Source: CAZBWS01 sp964495705
Lineage (GTDB): Bacteria > Pseudomonadota > Gammaproteobacteria > HTCC5015
Direction of reading: 5' to 3'
Assembly (NCBI GenBank): GCA_964495705.1
Contig: CAZBWS010000019.1
Location: 1 to 30,540 of the forward strand
Length of the DNA stretch: 30,540 bases
The notes beneath the pieces are model-generated. The model ran no database searches. It was given only the letters and a program-made list of their open reading frames with translations, and had not been told where the DNA came from. Positions 1 to 8,367 of this stretch are shown one piece after another. Within the stretch, counting starts at the first letter, position 1. The number at the start of each line of letters is the position of its first letter. Both the position numbers and the translations under genes were made by a program.

Positions 1-54
1 GGAGAGCGGATATTAGAAGCGATTCAGATGGCTTGGATTGAGGAGAAGGATTAG
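1..54 (+). CDS. C-terminal tail of an unidentified protein (partial)
   Basis: The first 17 codons form an open frame that ends at TAG (52-54) and reads GERILEAIQMAWIEEKD. The gene begins outside the window. The tail is charged and probably helical, and nothing in it identifies a family. It lies 8 nt before the next small ORF on the same strand, whose ribosome binding site overlaps this stop codon, so the two are probably co-transcribed. Confidence 0.45.
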   Translation, partial: GERILEAIQMAWIEEKD

Positions 55-62
55 GAAAGTAG

Positions 63-263
63 ATGACCGATAGGTTTATAGGTTGGTGTCTTTTTTCAAT
101 ATTCTGTTTTGTTAGTACAGTTTCTGAATATTTTACAGGTTATTCCATTTCTTCAAGGTATGGTTCCGGCTGGGGGGAAATACAGCCAGAAGTCGCATGC
201 TTCTATGCCCTTATGACTCTTTTGGGGTTATTTACAGCATGGACTTCTTGGAAACGAGAGTAA
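63..263 (+). CDS. Small hypothetical membrane protein (66 aa)
   Basis: The 66-residue product has two hydrophobic segments, about residues 5-25 and 45-60. They are separated by a short polar stretch with Tyr, Ser and Gly, and the C-terminus is basic (SWKRE). This suggests a two-helix inner-membrane protein. The ATG follows an AGGAAAG ribosome binding site at good spacing, which overlaps the stop of the preceding partial CDS, so coupling is likely. I do not recognise the family. It is supported by the start signal and the membrane-like composition only; a chance ORF remains possible. Confidence 0.55.
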   Translation: MTDRFIGWCLFSIFCFVSTVSEYFTGYSISSRYGSGWGEIQPEVACFYALMTLLGLFTAWTSWKRE

Positions 264-284
264 CCCGTAAGCCGAGCAAATCAC

Positions 285-317
285 CGTAGGTTGGCGCTGA
301 GCCTGCGAAGCCCAACA
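285..317. repeat. REP-like imperfect palindrome
   Basis: GTTGGCGCT (290-298) is the near-perfect inverted complement of AGCCCAAC (309-316), with a GC-rich loop between. The unit resembles interspersed extragenic elements built on GTTGGGCT...AGCCCAAC that are common in gammaproteobacterial spacers. Only one copy is visible here, so calling it a member of a genome-wide repeat family is inference. Confidence 0.4.
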
Positions 318-441
318 GCGATCCCCAAACACTCCAAAGCACTCAATCCCCGCTTCGCATTAATCAATGTGGATATCCCAAAAACACCCCATTCCCCAAG
401 CCAGCACTACATTCCACCCACAAACCCCGACAAAACACCCC

Positions 442-464
442 AAAGCCCTGAAACTCAGGGCTTT
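442..464 (+). terminator. Rho-independent terminator-like hairpin
   Basis: AAAGCCCTGA (442-451) pairs perfectly with TCAGGGCTTT (455-464) across a 3-nt AAC loop. The T-tract is short (the TTT that closes the stem, then ATT). It most likely ends transcription of the small genes at 1-263 and insulates ndk, which begins 83 nt later. Confidence 0.6.
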
Positions 465-547
465 ATTCATTGGTATTACCCCCCAAAGGCGCGTAAAATC
501 CCGCCCTTAACTATTTTCTCGTTATTTTTTAACTATTTGGAGTTCCC

Positions 548-982
548 ATGGCCGTAGAACGCACACTATCTATCATCAAGCCTGACGCTGTTTCTAAGAA
601 CGTAATCGGTGAGATCTACACTCGCTTTGAAAAAGCAGGTTTGAGCATCGTTGCTGCTAAAATGACTCAGCTAGACGACGAAGTAGCTGGCGGTTTCTAC
701 GCAGAGCACAAAGAGCGTCCTTTCTTTGGTGACTTGGTAAGCTTTATGACGTCTGGCCCTGTTATCGTTCAGGTGCTTGAAGGCGAGAACGCGATTGCTG
801 CACACCGCGACCTAATGGGCGCGACTAACCCAGCTGACGCCGTTGCTGGCACTATCCGTGCTGATTTCGCGCAGAGCATCGACGAGAACGCGGTTCATGG
901 TTCTGACAGCGCTGAGTCTGCTGAGCGTGAGATTGCTTACTTCTTCTCTGGCGAAGTAACTGTTGCACCTCGCAAGCGTTAA
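548..982 (+). CDS. ndk: Nucleoside diphosphate kinase
   Basis: Transfers the gamma-phosphate between nucleoside tri- and diphosphates through a phosphohistidine, balancing the (d)NTP pools in the cytoplasm. The 144-aa length matches bacterial Ndk. The N-terminus ERTLSIIKPDAV and the active-site segment NAVHGSDS (His117) are intact, as is the ERPFFGDLVSFMTSGP region. The ATG follows a GGAG ribosome binding site (540-543). Codon use favours C-ending codons more than the neighbouring genes do, as expected for a highly expressed gene. rlmN follows after 27 nt, the usual gammaproteobacterial order. Confidence 0.97.
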   Translation: MAVERTLSIIKPDAVSKNVIGEIYTRFEKAGLSIVAAKMTQLDDEVAGGFYAEHKERPFFGDLVSFMTSGPVIVQVLEGENAIAAHRDLMGATNPADAVAGTIRADFAQSIDENAVHGSDSAESAEREIAYFFSGEVTVAPRKR

Positions 983-1009
983 TAGCATAGCGATATAAGA
1001 GATTGACCT

Positions 1010-2149
1010 TTGACTGATACAGCCAAAACCAATCTGCTCGAGTTTGATCTTGAGCAAATGAAGGGCTTCTTCTCCGAGATGGGGGAGAAGCCCTTTCGCG
1101 CTACACAGGTGGTGAAATGGCTTCACCAGCGTGGCGTGGATAACTTTGAGGAAATGACCGACCTCAGCAAGGCCCTGCGTGAAACGCTGTTGGCCAATGC
1201 AGAAATACGTGTCCCCCAAATTTCTCTGGAGCAAAAATCTGCTGATGGCACCCGCAAGTGGGTGTTGGATTTAGATAATGTCTCCACCGCGAGCAAGCAA
1301 ACCTCTGGCATTGGCAACAAGGTCGAGATGGTATTTATCCCTGAAGATAACCGCGGCACTTTGTGCGTCTCTTCTCAGGTGGGTTGCTCGCTAGATTGTT
1401 CCTTCTGTTCCACCGCACGCCAAGGCTTTAGCCGCAATTTGTCGGTGGCAGAAATCATCGGGCAAGTATGGATTGCCCGTCGCACACTGGAAGAGGCTGG
1501 CCTGGGCGAGCGTTTAACCAATGTGGTGATGATGGGCATGGGCGAGCCCTTGATGAACTATAAGAGCGTGATCCAGTCAGTCAATATGATGATGGACGAT
1601 AATTTATATGGCTTGTCTAAACGCAAGGTCACGATTAGTACTTCGGGGGTAGTGCCTGCCATGCAGCGTATGATTCAGGATACTAACTCGGCCTTGGCGG
1701 TATCCTTGCACGCGGCCAATGATGAGCTGCGCAACGAGCTAGTACCGATCAACAAAAAGCACCCGATCAAGGAATTGATGGCGGAGTGCGATGCCTATGT
1801 TGCCGCAGGTAATAAACGCCACGTGACCTATGAGTACGTGATGCTGGAAAAGGTCAATGACGAGCGCGAGCATGCCCATGAGCTGGGTAAGTTGCTCAAG
1901 GGTAGAGAGGCTAAGGTGAATTTGATTCCCTTTAATCCCTTCCCTAATTCTGGGTATAAGCGTTCTTCGGCTCAGCGCATTAAAGAATTCATGCGCATAC
2001 TGAATACTTATGGCATATTCGTGTTCCCGCGCAAGACGCGTGGCGATGATATTGATGCAGCTTGTGGCCAGTTGGTAGGTAAGGTACAGGACCGCAGCAG
2101 TCGCCACTTGAAATTTGTAGAGCCACGCTTTGGTACTAAGGAAAAATAA
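1010..2149 (+). CDS. rlmN: Dual-specificity 23S rRNA (A2503)/tRNA (A37) C2-methyltransferase
   Basis: Radical SAM enzyme that methylates C2 of A2503 in 23S rRNA and of A37 in certain tRNAs. The protein is 379 aa. The [4Fe-4S] cluster motif CSLDCSFC places the cysteines at 126, 130 and 133. The C-terminal catalytic cysteine lies in DAACGQLVG (about Cys352). The MGMGEPLMNY segment (SAM binding) is present. The start is a TTG with AAGAGA about 6 nt upstream; no ATG fits the family N-terminus (TNLLEFDLEQMKGFF), so TTG is preferred. The stop TAA is immediately followed by the ATG of pilF, which suggests translational coupling. Confidence 0.96.
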   Translation: MTDTAKTNLLEFDLEQMKGFFSEMGEKPFRATQVVKWLHQRGVDNFEEMTDLSKALRETLLANAEIRVPQISLEQKSADGTRKWVLDLDNVSTASKQTSGIGNKVEMVFIPEDNRGTLCVSSQVGCSLDCSFCSTARQGFSRNLSVAEIIGQVWIARRTLEEAGLGERLTNVVMMGMGEPLMNYKSVIQSVNMMMDDNLYGLSKRKVTISTSGVVPAMQRMIQDTNSALAVSLHAANDELRNELVPINKKHPIKELMAECDAYVAAGNKRHVTYEYVMLEKVNDEREHAHELGKLLKGREAKVNLIPFNPFPNSGYKRSSAQRIKEFMRILNTYGIFVFPRKTRGDDIDAACGQLVGKVQDRSSRHLKFVEPRFGTKEK

Positions 2150-2914
2150 ATGAGTAGTTTTAAGACAATACTCTTGATATTGATTGTTTTTAGCGTATCC
2201 GCATGCGTACAAGTGAAGAGTAAGCCAAGTAAAGAAAACTTAGTAAAAGCAGCCGATGCAAATACTCAGCTCGGCGCTTCTTATTTGCAAGAAGGGCACT
2301 TGGGTGCGGCGAATGACAAGCTAGAAAAAGCCTTGCGTCAAAACCCCAAATCAATACAGGCCAATAGCGTTTATGCGCTATTGTTAAATGAGTTGGGGAA
2401 AACTGAAGAGGCTGCAAAGTATTTTAAAAAATCCTTGAAACTAGCACCAGAAGACTCTCAGGTTTTAAATAATTACGGTACTTTTTTGTGTAACCAGGGT
2501 GAAATTGAATTAGCCGTAGAGCAATTCCAGAAGGCATTATTAGACCCTTTATATCGTACTCCTGAGTATGCTTTCTCTAATGCGGGTGCTTGCCTATTAG
2601 ATGTGCCGGATTTTGAGCGTGCAGAGTCTTTCTTGCGCAAAGCGCTACAACGGAACAAAACGTTGCCAACCGCTTTGTATCAAATGGCTAAGCTGAATTA
2701 TTTGAAAGGCCGCTATGCGGTATCTAAAAATTACTTAGACCGTTTTTATCAACGCTCAGCCAAGTCTTCAGAGAGCTTGTGGCTGGGTATTCGACTGGCT
2801 TGGCAGCTACGCGATAAAGAGGCCGCGTCAAGTTTTGGACTATTACTAAAAAATAAATACCCAGACTCAGTAGAAGCACAAAAGCTTATTCAAGCTGAGT
2901 CCACTAGAAAATAA
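2150..2914 (+). CDS. pilF: Type IV pilus biogenesis/stability lipoprotein PilF (PilW)
   Basis: Outer-membrane TPR lipoprotein (pilotin) needed for assembly of the PilQ secretin. The 254-aa product has a lipoprotein signal with lipobox VSAC (Cys19). Tandem TPR repeats occupy about residues 35-240, including LGAANDKLEKALRQNPKSIQ and GEIELAVEQFQKAL. It starts directly after the rlmN stop codon with no spacer, and the position between rlmN and rodZ is conserved for pilF. The start lacks a strong ribosome binding site of its own, which fits translational coupling with rlmN. Confidence 0.92.
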   Translation: MSSFKTILLILIVFSVSACVQVKSKPSKENLVKAADANTQLGASYLQEGHLGAANDKLEKALRQNPKSIQANSVYALLLNELGKTEEAAKYFKKSLKLAPEDSQVLNNYGTFLCNQGEIELAVEQFQKALLDPLYRTPEYAFSNAGACLLDVPDFERAESFLRKALQRNKTLPTALYQMAKLNYLKGRYAVSKNYLDRFYQRSAKSSESLWLGIRLAWQLRDKEAASSFGLLLKNKYPDSVEAQKLIQAESTRK

Positions 2915-2930
2915 ATACTAAATCACCATT

Positions 2931-3797
2931 ATGAAAAAAAACGAAGTTACACAACAAGAGGCTGAAACACCAGTCAATCTTGACTTAGGCAAATCAATAC
3001 AAGATGCACGTGAAGCTAAAAATTTATCTCAGGTAGATCTTGCCGATAAATTAAATTTACATGTCACCACTATTGAATTTTTAGAAGCTGAACAGTTTGA
3101 CGAATTACCTGCCCCAGCCTTTGTGCGGGGCTATATTCGAGCGATTGCTATAGAGCTTGCCCTTGATGTGGATAAGATTTTACATGTCTACGCAACTCAT
3201 AAGCAGCTTGACCCTAATTTAGGTAGTACTTCCGCGGCTGAAAAACAGCGTAAAGCCAGTGACCCCTCTATGGTCTGGGTGACAGTGACTATATTGGTAT
3301 TAGTGGTAGTGCTGCTTGGCGTGTGGGCTGTTAACTCTCTGAGTAATAAGAATGCAGAGCCCGTAAATAACATACAAGAAACTGTTTCTGTGTTGCCTGA
3401 AATAGCGTTGAATTTAGATCCGTCTTTGCTAGTACCAGAGAGCAGTATAGAAGCCCCTGTTGAGGGTGAGGCTTTGGAATTGGCTCCTACAGCTGCCATA
3501 GAAGTACCAAATGAAGTAACGCCGGCCTCGATTAAACCTGCGGCTCCACAAGGCGACGACAGTTTAACCTTTACTGCTAAAGGGCCTTCATGGGCGGATA
3601 TTCGCGATAGTTCTAACTTCAAGCTTGTATATGGCCTATTGGATAAAAATGATGGTCAGCAGACAGTCACGGGCAAGGCACCTTTTAGTGTGTTTTTAGG
3701 TGACGCCAGACAACTTGAACTGAAATTTCAAGGCAAGACATTCAATTTTAGTGAGCACATTCGCGATAACAATGTCGCTAAATTTAGTGTTGAGTAA
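2931..3797 (+). CDS. rodZ: Cytoskeletal/cell-shape protein RodZ
   Basis: RodZ links MreB filaments to the elongasome and sets rod shape. The 288-aa protein has a Cro/CI-type helix-turn-helix at about residues 18-85 (SIQDAREAKNLSQVDLADKL, then PAPAFVRGYIRAIA). A single membrane span lies at about 114-134. A Pro/Glu/Ala-rich periplasmic linker follows, then a C-terminal DUF4115-type beta domain (about 210-288). It is somewhat shorter than the E. coli protein, mostly in the linker. There is no clear ribosome binding site before the ATG. In most gammaproteobacteria ispG follows; here hisS begins after 6 nt. Confidence 0.92.
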   Translation: MKKNEVTQQEAETPVNLDLGKSIQDAREAKNLSQVDLADKLNLHVTTIEFLEAEQFDELPAPAFVRGYIRAIAIELALDVDKILHVYATHKQLDPNLGSTSAAEKQRKASDPSMVWVTVTILVLVVVLLGVWAVNSLSNKNAEPVNNIQETVSVLPEIALNLDPSLLVPESSIEAPVEGEALELAPTAAIEVPNEVTPASIKPAAPQGDDSLTFTAKGPSWADIRDSSNFKLVYGLLDKNDGQQTVTGKAPFSVFLGDARQLELKFQGKTFNFSEHIRDNNVAKFSVE

Positions 3798-3803
3798 GCA
3801 GTA

Positions 3804-5072
3804 ATGGCAAAAGGTATTCAATCTATCCGCGGCATGCACGATGTATTGCCTGACCAATCTCCCGCTTGGCAAAAGCTAGAGGCGGAGCTGCGCGCGTTGA
3901 TGCACAGCTACAACTACAGTGAAATACGTACACCTGTACTAGAAAATACCGAGTTATTTTGTCGTTCTATAGGTGATGTTACGGATATTGTTGAAAAGGA
4001 AATGTATACCTTTGCGGATCGCAATGGTGACAGTTTGACTATGCGCCCGGAGGGTACGGCAAGTTGTGTACGTGCAGGTATTCAGCATGGCTTGCTCTAT
4101 AACCAGCAGCAACGCCTTTGGTATACGGGGACCATGTATCGACATGAGCGCCCACAGAAAGGTCGCTATCGTGAGTTTCGCCAGTTAGGTGTGGAAACCT
4201 ATGGTTTGGCGGGGGCGGATATCGAAGCCGAACTCATTATGATGAGTGCCCGTTTGTGGAAGACATTGGGTTTACAGAATGTACGCCTAGAGCTAAATAC
4301 CTTAGGTACACCGTATGAACGCCAAGTGTATCGGGAAAAGCTAATTGCTTATTATGAGTCCCATACGGATAGCTTGGATGAAGAGGCGAAAAGCCGTTTA
4401 CACAGCAACCCATTGAGAATCCTAGATAGTAAAAACCCTCAAGTGAAAGCGATCAATGTTGATGCGCCTAGCTTGATGGAGTACTTAGGTGAAGAATCCA
4501 AAGCTCACTTTGAAACACTAAAGACGTTGCTTAATGCAGCGGGTATTGATTTTGTAGTGAATACGCGTCTAGTGCGAGGCTTGGATTATTACTGCCATAC
4601 GGTATTCGAGTGGATCACCGAAGAGCTAGGCGCTCAGGGAACCATCTGTGCCGGCGGCCGCTATGATGGACTGGTCGAGCAGCTCGGTGGCAAGGCCACC
4701 CCTGCTGTCGGCTTTGCCATGGGCTTGGAACGTTTACTCGCCTTATTAGAAGATCAGGCGGATTGGCAACCAAAAGCCAATTTAGATGTCTATGTGCTGA
4801 GTTTGAGTGCGGATGATCAGGCGCAAGCCTTTGCGGTGGCGGAGTTATTGCGCAACAATGCGTCAGATTTATCAGTGCAGGTTCACTGTGGTGGCGGCAG
4901 CTTAAAGAGTCAATTTAAAAAAGCGGACAAGGCACAGTCCAGGCTCGCTTTAATTTGTGGTGGTGAAGAAGCTGCCCGCAATGAAATTGTGGTTAAGCCA
5001 ATGCAGGGAGGGGAGCAATCCACTGTGGCAATGGCTGACTTGGTAACAACAGTTAAACAATTATTAGTATAG
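3804..5072 (+). CDS. hisS: Histidyl-tRNA synthetase
   Basis: Class II aminoacyl-tRNA synthetase that charges tRNA-His. The 422-aa length is typical. It opens with the family signature IQSIRGMHDVLP. Motif 2 is YRHERPQKGRYREFRQLGVE, the histidine-specific motif LVRGLDYYCHTVFEW is intact, and motif 3 is AVGFAMGLERLLAL. The C-terminal anticodon-binding domain covers about residues 325-422. It begins 6 nt after rodZ and is followed by yfgM after 10 nt, so it is within the same transcription unit. Confidence 0.97.
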   Translation: MAKGIQSIRGMHDVLPDQSPAWQKLEAELRALMHSYNYSEIRTPVLENTELFCRSIGDVTDIVEKEMYTFADRNGDSLTMRPEGTASCVRAGIQHGLLYNQQQRLWYTGTMYRHERPQKGRYREFRQLGVETYGLAGADIEAELIMMSARLWKTLGLQNVRLELNTLGTPYERQVYREKLIAYYESHTDSLDEEAKSRLHSNPLRILDSKNPQVKAINVDAPSLMEYLGEESKAHFETLKTLLNAAGIDFVVNTRLVRGLDYYCHTVFEWITEELGAQGTICAGGRYDGLVEQLGGKATPAVGFAMGLERLLALLEDQADWQPKANLDVYVLSLSADDQAQAFAVAELLRNNASDLSVQVHCGGGSLKSQFKKADKAQSRLALICGGEEAARNEIVVKPMQGGEQSTVAMADLVTTVKQLLV

Positions 5073-5082
5073 GTTTTAAAAA

Positions 5083-5730
5083 ATGGTAGAGATCTACGAA
5101 TCCGAACAGGAACAGATTGACGCGTTAAAAACGTGGTGGTCTGAAAATGCAGTTTCTGTAATTGCAGGCATTGTTATTGGTGTTGGTGGTTTAGTCGGCT
5201 GGCAGGGCTGGCAAAACTATAACCAAGGACGCCAAGAAGCTGCGTCTTCTCAGTATATGCAGATTATGGAAAGCGTAAATGAGTCACTCTTTGATGCAGT
5301 ACCTGCTATTGCTGACGGTATTGTCACTCAGTACGACGAAACTCATTACGCTAGTCTTGCTCAGTTAGCTGCGGCGCGAGCCAATGTTGAAGCGGGTGAT
5401 AGTGACGCTGCCGCAACGCGTTTACAGTGGGTAGTTGATAATGCATCAACAGACAGCTTTACCTTGATTGCACGTCTTCGATTAGCGGGCTTACAACTAT
5501 CTAATGGTGATGCAGCACAAGCTAAATCAACGTTAGAAGCTCGTTTTCCTGAGAGTTTTGGTGCGCGCTTGAACGAATTGCTGGGGGATATTGCGATTGC
5601 TGAAAACGATCTAACAACAGCACGTATTGCCTATGATAAGGCACTTAAGGCACAGCCTGCTTCAACCAATCAACAAGTTTTGCAGATGAAGCGTGATGAT
5701 TTGGGTAATGTCGATTTATTGGATTCTTAA
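5083..5730 (+). CDS. yfgM: YfgM-like periplasmic chaperone/ancillary translocon subunit
   Basis: In E. coli YfgM is an inner-membrane protein that associates with PpiD and SecYEG and helps hand over outer-membrane precursors. The 215-aa product has a short cytoplasmic N-terminus with the family motif (YESEQEQIDALKTWWSEN), one membrane span at about residues 22-40, and a periplasmic TPR-like domain. It lies between hisS and bamB as in other gammaproteobacteria. The bamB start is 3 nt after its stop. Confidence 0.92.
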   Translation: MVEIYESEQEQIDALKTWWSENAVSVIAGIVIGVGGLVGWQGWQNYNQGRQEAASSQYMQIMESVNESLFDAVPAIADGIVTQYDETHYASLAQLAAARANVEAGDSDAAATRLQWVVDNASTDSFTLIARLRLAGLQLSNGDAAQAKSTLEARFPESFGARLNELLGDIAIAENDLTTARIAYDKALKAQPASTNQQVLQMKRDDLGNVDLLDS

Positions 5731-5733
5731 TTA

Positions 5734-6894
5734 ATGCGCACTTTTTTTAAGGCCTATGTTGTATTGAGTCTGGCTTTTTTGGGTGCCTGTAGTAGTTTGA
5801 AAGATACTGCAGAGCCACCCGCAGAATTAACTAAGATTCAGCAAGAAGTCACATTTAAAAAGCTTTGGAAAGCCAATACCGGTAAGGGTAGCGGTGACTT
5901 CCTGCTGGGCTTGCAACCGTTGATACACGGCAATTTCATCTATGTTAGTGACCACCGCGGCGTAGTCACGGCCTATGATAAATTGACCGGCAAAAAACAG
6001 TGGCGCCAAAAACTAAAAGTTGCAATAAGCGCCGCAGTGGGTGCTGCGGATGGAACACTATATTTAGGTGGACAGGAGGGCGAGTTATTTGCCTTAAGTA
6101 AGTCTGACGGCCGTTTAATGTGGCGTACACAGCTCAGTGGTGAAGTGTTAGCAGCGCCTAATGCAGGCCTAGGCATGGTTGTAGTACAGACTTCCGATGG
6201 CGCATTGCACGGTATAGCCAATAATAGTGGTGAAGTGGTTTGGACGAACCGTCGTAGCTTACCTTCTTTGAGCTTAAGAGGTACCAGCGCTCCTGTCGTG
6301 GATAATGAGCTAGTCTTAACTGGAATGGCGAATGGCCGCGTATTGGCATTCTCCATTCTGGATGGTCGCGTTGTATGGGAGGCGCCTATTGGTGTTCCTC
6401 AAGGGCGTACAGAGCTACAGCGTATGACGGATGTGGACGCACGCCCCGTCGTTGATGGCGGTCTAATCTATGCTGCTTCTTATCAGGGCAGGGTTGCTGC
6501 GGTAGCGAGGGAGACTGGGCGGATTTTATGGGCGCGAGATATTTCAGTCTATTCCGGTATGGACTTGGATAATGAAGGATCTCTATTTTTGGGAGATGAA
6601 AACTCTCAATTATGGGGTTTGGATAAGAGTAATGGAGCGACACTCTGGGTACAGGATAAGCTGCGTGCACGCCACCTGACGGCGCCGGCTAACTTACGAG
6701 ACTACATTGTAGTGGGTGATTTTGAAGGCTATGTACATATTTTAAGTACGGTGGACGGACGCTTGATAGGCCGCAAACGCTACGATGACGAAGGCTATAT
6801 TACTCCCGCTATTGTCGACGGCGAAACAGTCTATATGTTAGATCGCGAAGGCGAATTGACTGCTTTTCAGCTACAGGAAAATAAGCCAGGTTAA
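5734..6894 (+). CDS. bamB: Outer membrane protein assembly factor BamB
   Basis: Lipoprotein subunit of the BAM complex that folds beta-barrel proteins into the outer membrane. The 386-aa protein has a lipoprotein signal with lipobox LGAC (Cys19), followed by the repeats of a PQQ-like beta-propeller, for example AYDKLTGKKQWRQKL, ALSKSDGRLMWRTQL, GIANNSGEVVWTNR, AFSILDGRVVWEAP and AVARETGRILWARD. The length matches the family. Its TAA is directly followed by the GTG start of the next gene, indicating coupling with the DUF945 protein rather than the usual direct junction with der. Confidence 0.96.
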   Translation: MRTFFKAYVVLSLAFLGACSSLKDTAEPPAELTKIQQEVTFKKLWKANTGKGSGDFLLGLQPLIHGNFIYVSDHRGVVTAYDKLTGKKQWRQKLKVAISAAVGAADGTLYLGGQEGELFALSKSDGRLMWRTQLSGEVLAAPNAGLGMVVVQTSDGALHGIANNSGEVVWTNRRSLPSLSLRGTSAPVVDNELVLTGMANGRVLAFSILDGRVVWEAPIGVPQGRTELQRMTDVDARPVVDGGLIYAASYQGRVAAVARETGRILWARDISVYSGMDLDNEGSLFLGDENSQLWGLDKSNGATLWVQDKLRARHLTAPANLRDYIVVGDFEGYVHILSTVDGRLIGRKRYDDEGYITPAIVDGETVYMLDREGELTAFQLQENKPG

Positions 6895-8268
6895 GTGAGT
6901 ATTCGCTGGCCCAAACTATTTAGTTATGGCGTGCTATTAAGCGCTGTTGTGGCCACAGTTGCGCCACTGCTATGTGGTTATTGGCTACAGCAGCGAATTA
7001 CTCAAGATGTTTCCGCGTTACATGACAGTTTAAACAACTACCAATTACAGCATATCCGCATAGAGCCTATACATTATCAGCGTGGCTGGTTTAGCTCGGA
7101 ATATACAATGCGCATAGGCTGGCAAGGGCAAGATCAAAGCTTGATATTGCACCATAAGCTCATGCATGGTCCATTGCCGTGGACACAGTTAAAGCAGGGC
7201 AACTTTCAGCCCTTATTTGTCTCTGGCTTGTCACGTCTAGATTTTTCTCAAGCCCAGTGGCCCTTTGTTATGCCAGAGCTAAAGTTTGCCAGTGTGGTGG
7301 ACTTTGCGGGAAATATTGATATTGATTGGCGCTTTCTGGGCTACCGCAATGAGCATGTAGAAGGGCGTTTAGATGTGGCTAGCTCAGAGGGGGAGCTACA
7401 TTTTGCTCAATCAGAAAAGCGTATCTATGGCGCATTGAAGGTTCCTGACTTACGTTTGGCCTTGAAAAATACACAGCGTTGGTCGGTTTCAGGTTTGGCA
7501 GTGGATTTTGATTTTAGTCGCGGTGATGCGGTATTACCGCTTGGCGCATTGTCGATTGAGCTATTGTCAGCGAGAATCCAGCAAGCTAAACAGGACTTTT
7601 TACTCACTGGCCTAAAACAAAAGATACAGTTATCAGAGTTCGATCGCCTGAGCAATATTCAGTATTTACTAGAGGCAGAGAGTGTCAAAACCCCCTCCTT
7701 AGATTTAAAACAGCTAAGGCTAGATTCGATATTGCGCGGTATTAATGAAGCAATACTGACTGCATTGAAACCTGAGCAAGCGCCCACCAGTTTGGCCGAG
7801 CTAATACTAGGGTTAGAACAGCAGGTTAAACAACGGGCTCCGGTTTTGCTGTCTGGAACTGAGTTTGAAATTGCCCATTTTGAAGCAAACTTACCAGAAG
7901 GTCGCAGCGAAGGCTTTTTGCGCACGCAAGTTCCAGAGTTAAAAGGTGTTGCTGAAATGGCACCTAGAGATCTGCTCAAGGCGGTAAATATGAGCGCAGA
8001 GTTAAGCCTGCCCCAAGGGCTATTACACAATATATTGGCAAACTCGGGGGTTCAGGATAAATTCCAACTGTCAAAAAAATACCTCCACCTGAAACGTAAA
8101 TTACCCGAAGAACAGCTGAATGCACTGGCACAGGATGCAGCTAGCCAGCAGCTTAGCGTTGTTGTTGCACAGGGGTTAGTGCGTAAAAACCAAGGAACCT
8201 ACTGGAGTAGCGTTGAGCTGAAGCAGGGCGAATTGTCCTTTAACGGCCACAAGGTACATGGCTTTTAA
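6895..8268 (+). CDS. DUF945 (YdgA-type) family protein
   Basis: A 457-aa protein with an N-terminal signal anchor (about residues 10-32), so most of it is probably periplasmic. The segment IEPIHYQRGWFSSEYTMRIG followed by LILHHKLMHGPLPW matches the hallmark N-terminal pattern of DUF945/YdgA proteins (YxRGWFSS, then a LxHxxxHGP). The remainder is hydrophilic with long helical stretches (about 240-310). The family has no firmly established biochemical role. It starts with GTG abutting the bamB stop codon, so it is translated with bamB. Its position between bamB and der is not the usual arrangement and hints at an envelope-assembly link, which is inference. Confidence 0.8.
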   Translation: MSIRWPKLFSYGVLLSAVVATVAPLLCGYWLQQRITQDVSALHDSLNNYQLQHIRIEPIHYQRGWFSSEYTMRIGWQGQDQSLILHHKLMHGPLPWTQLKQGNFQPLFVSGLSRLDFSQAQWPFVMPELKFASVVDFAGNIDIDWRFLGYRNEHVEGRLDVASSEGELHFAQSEKRIYGALKVPDLRLALKNTQRWSVSGLAVDFDFSRGDAVLPLGALSIELLSARIQQAKQDFLLTGLKQKIQLSEFDRLSNIQYLLEAESVKTPSLDLKQLRLDSILRGINEAILTALKPEQAPTSLAELILGLEQQVKQRAPVLLSGTEFEIAHFEANLPEGRSEGFLRTQVPELKGVAEMAPRDLLKAVNMSAELSLPQGLLHNILANSGVQDKFQLSKKYLHLKRKLPEEQLNALAQDAASQQLSVVVAQGLVRKNQGTYWSSVELKQGELSFNGHKVHGF

Positions 8269-8341
8269 GTAATCCTGCCTTATTCCTCGCTAGCTGACAT
8301 GAAAACTAGGCTTGAGTAGCCTATCTACATTAGCTGATTGA

Positions 8342-8359
8342 CCTGTGCACAGGTATAAT
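8342..8359 (+). promoter_or_regulatory. der promoter: palindrome plus consensus -10
   Basis: A perfect 12-bp palindrome CCTGTGCACAGG (8342-8353) directly abuts TATAAT (8354-8359), a full sigma70 -10 element. The der ATG is at 8368, so initiation about 7 nt after the -10 would give an almost leaderless mRNA. The short spacer to the ATG is GC-rich (CCGCGCC), the type of discriminator linked to stringent control. No good -35 lies at the normal distance. The palindrome could be an operator covering the -35/-10 spacer; that is inference. Confidence 0.55.
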
Positions 8360-8367
8360 CCGCGCCT

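Larger units (their letters stand above)
264..547. other. Intergenic spacer upstream of ndk, C-rich
   Basis: This 284-base spacer holds the REP-like palindrome (285-317), an unusually C/A-rich stretch (about 318-445), a hairpin terminator (442-464) and the AT-rich ndk leader (about 500-547). An ORF running through it into ndk has no ribosome binding site and a low-complexity Pro/Ser/Lys translation, so I do not consider it a gene. No RNA gene was recognised. Confidence 0.6.

Noticed and set aside
291..557. 88-codon + strand ORF upstream of and overlapping ndk
   Set aside because: It runs through the REP-like element, C-rich tract and terminator, has no ribosome binding site, and its low-complexity translation overlaps the ndk start in another frame.
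8338..8343. TTGACC as -35 of the der promoter
   Set aside because: Only 10 nt separate it from TATAAT, too short for a sigma70 promoter.
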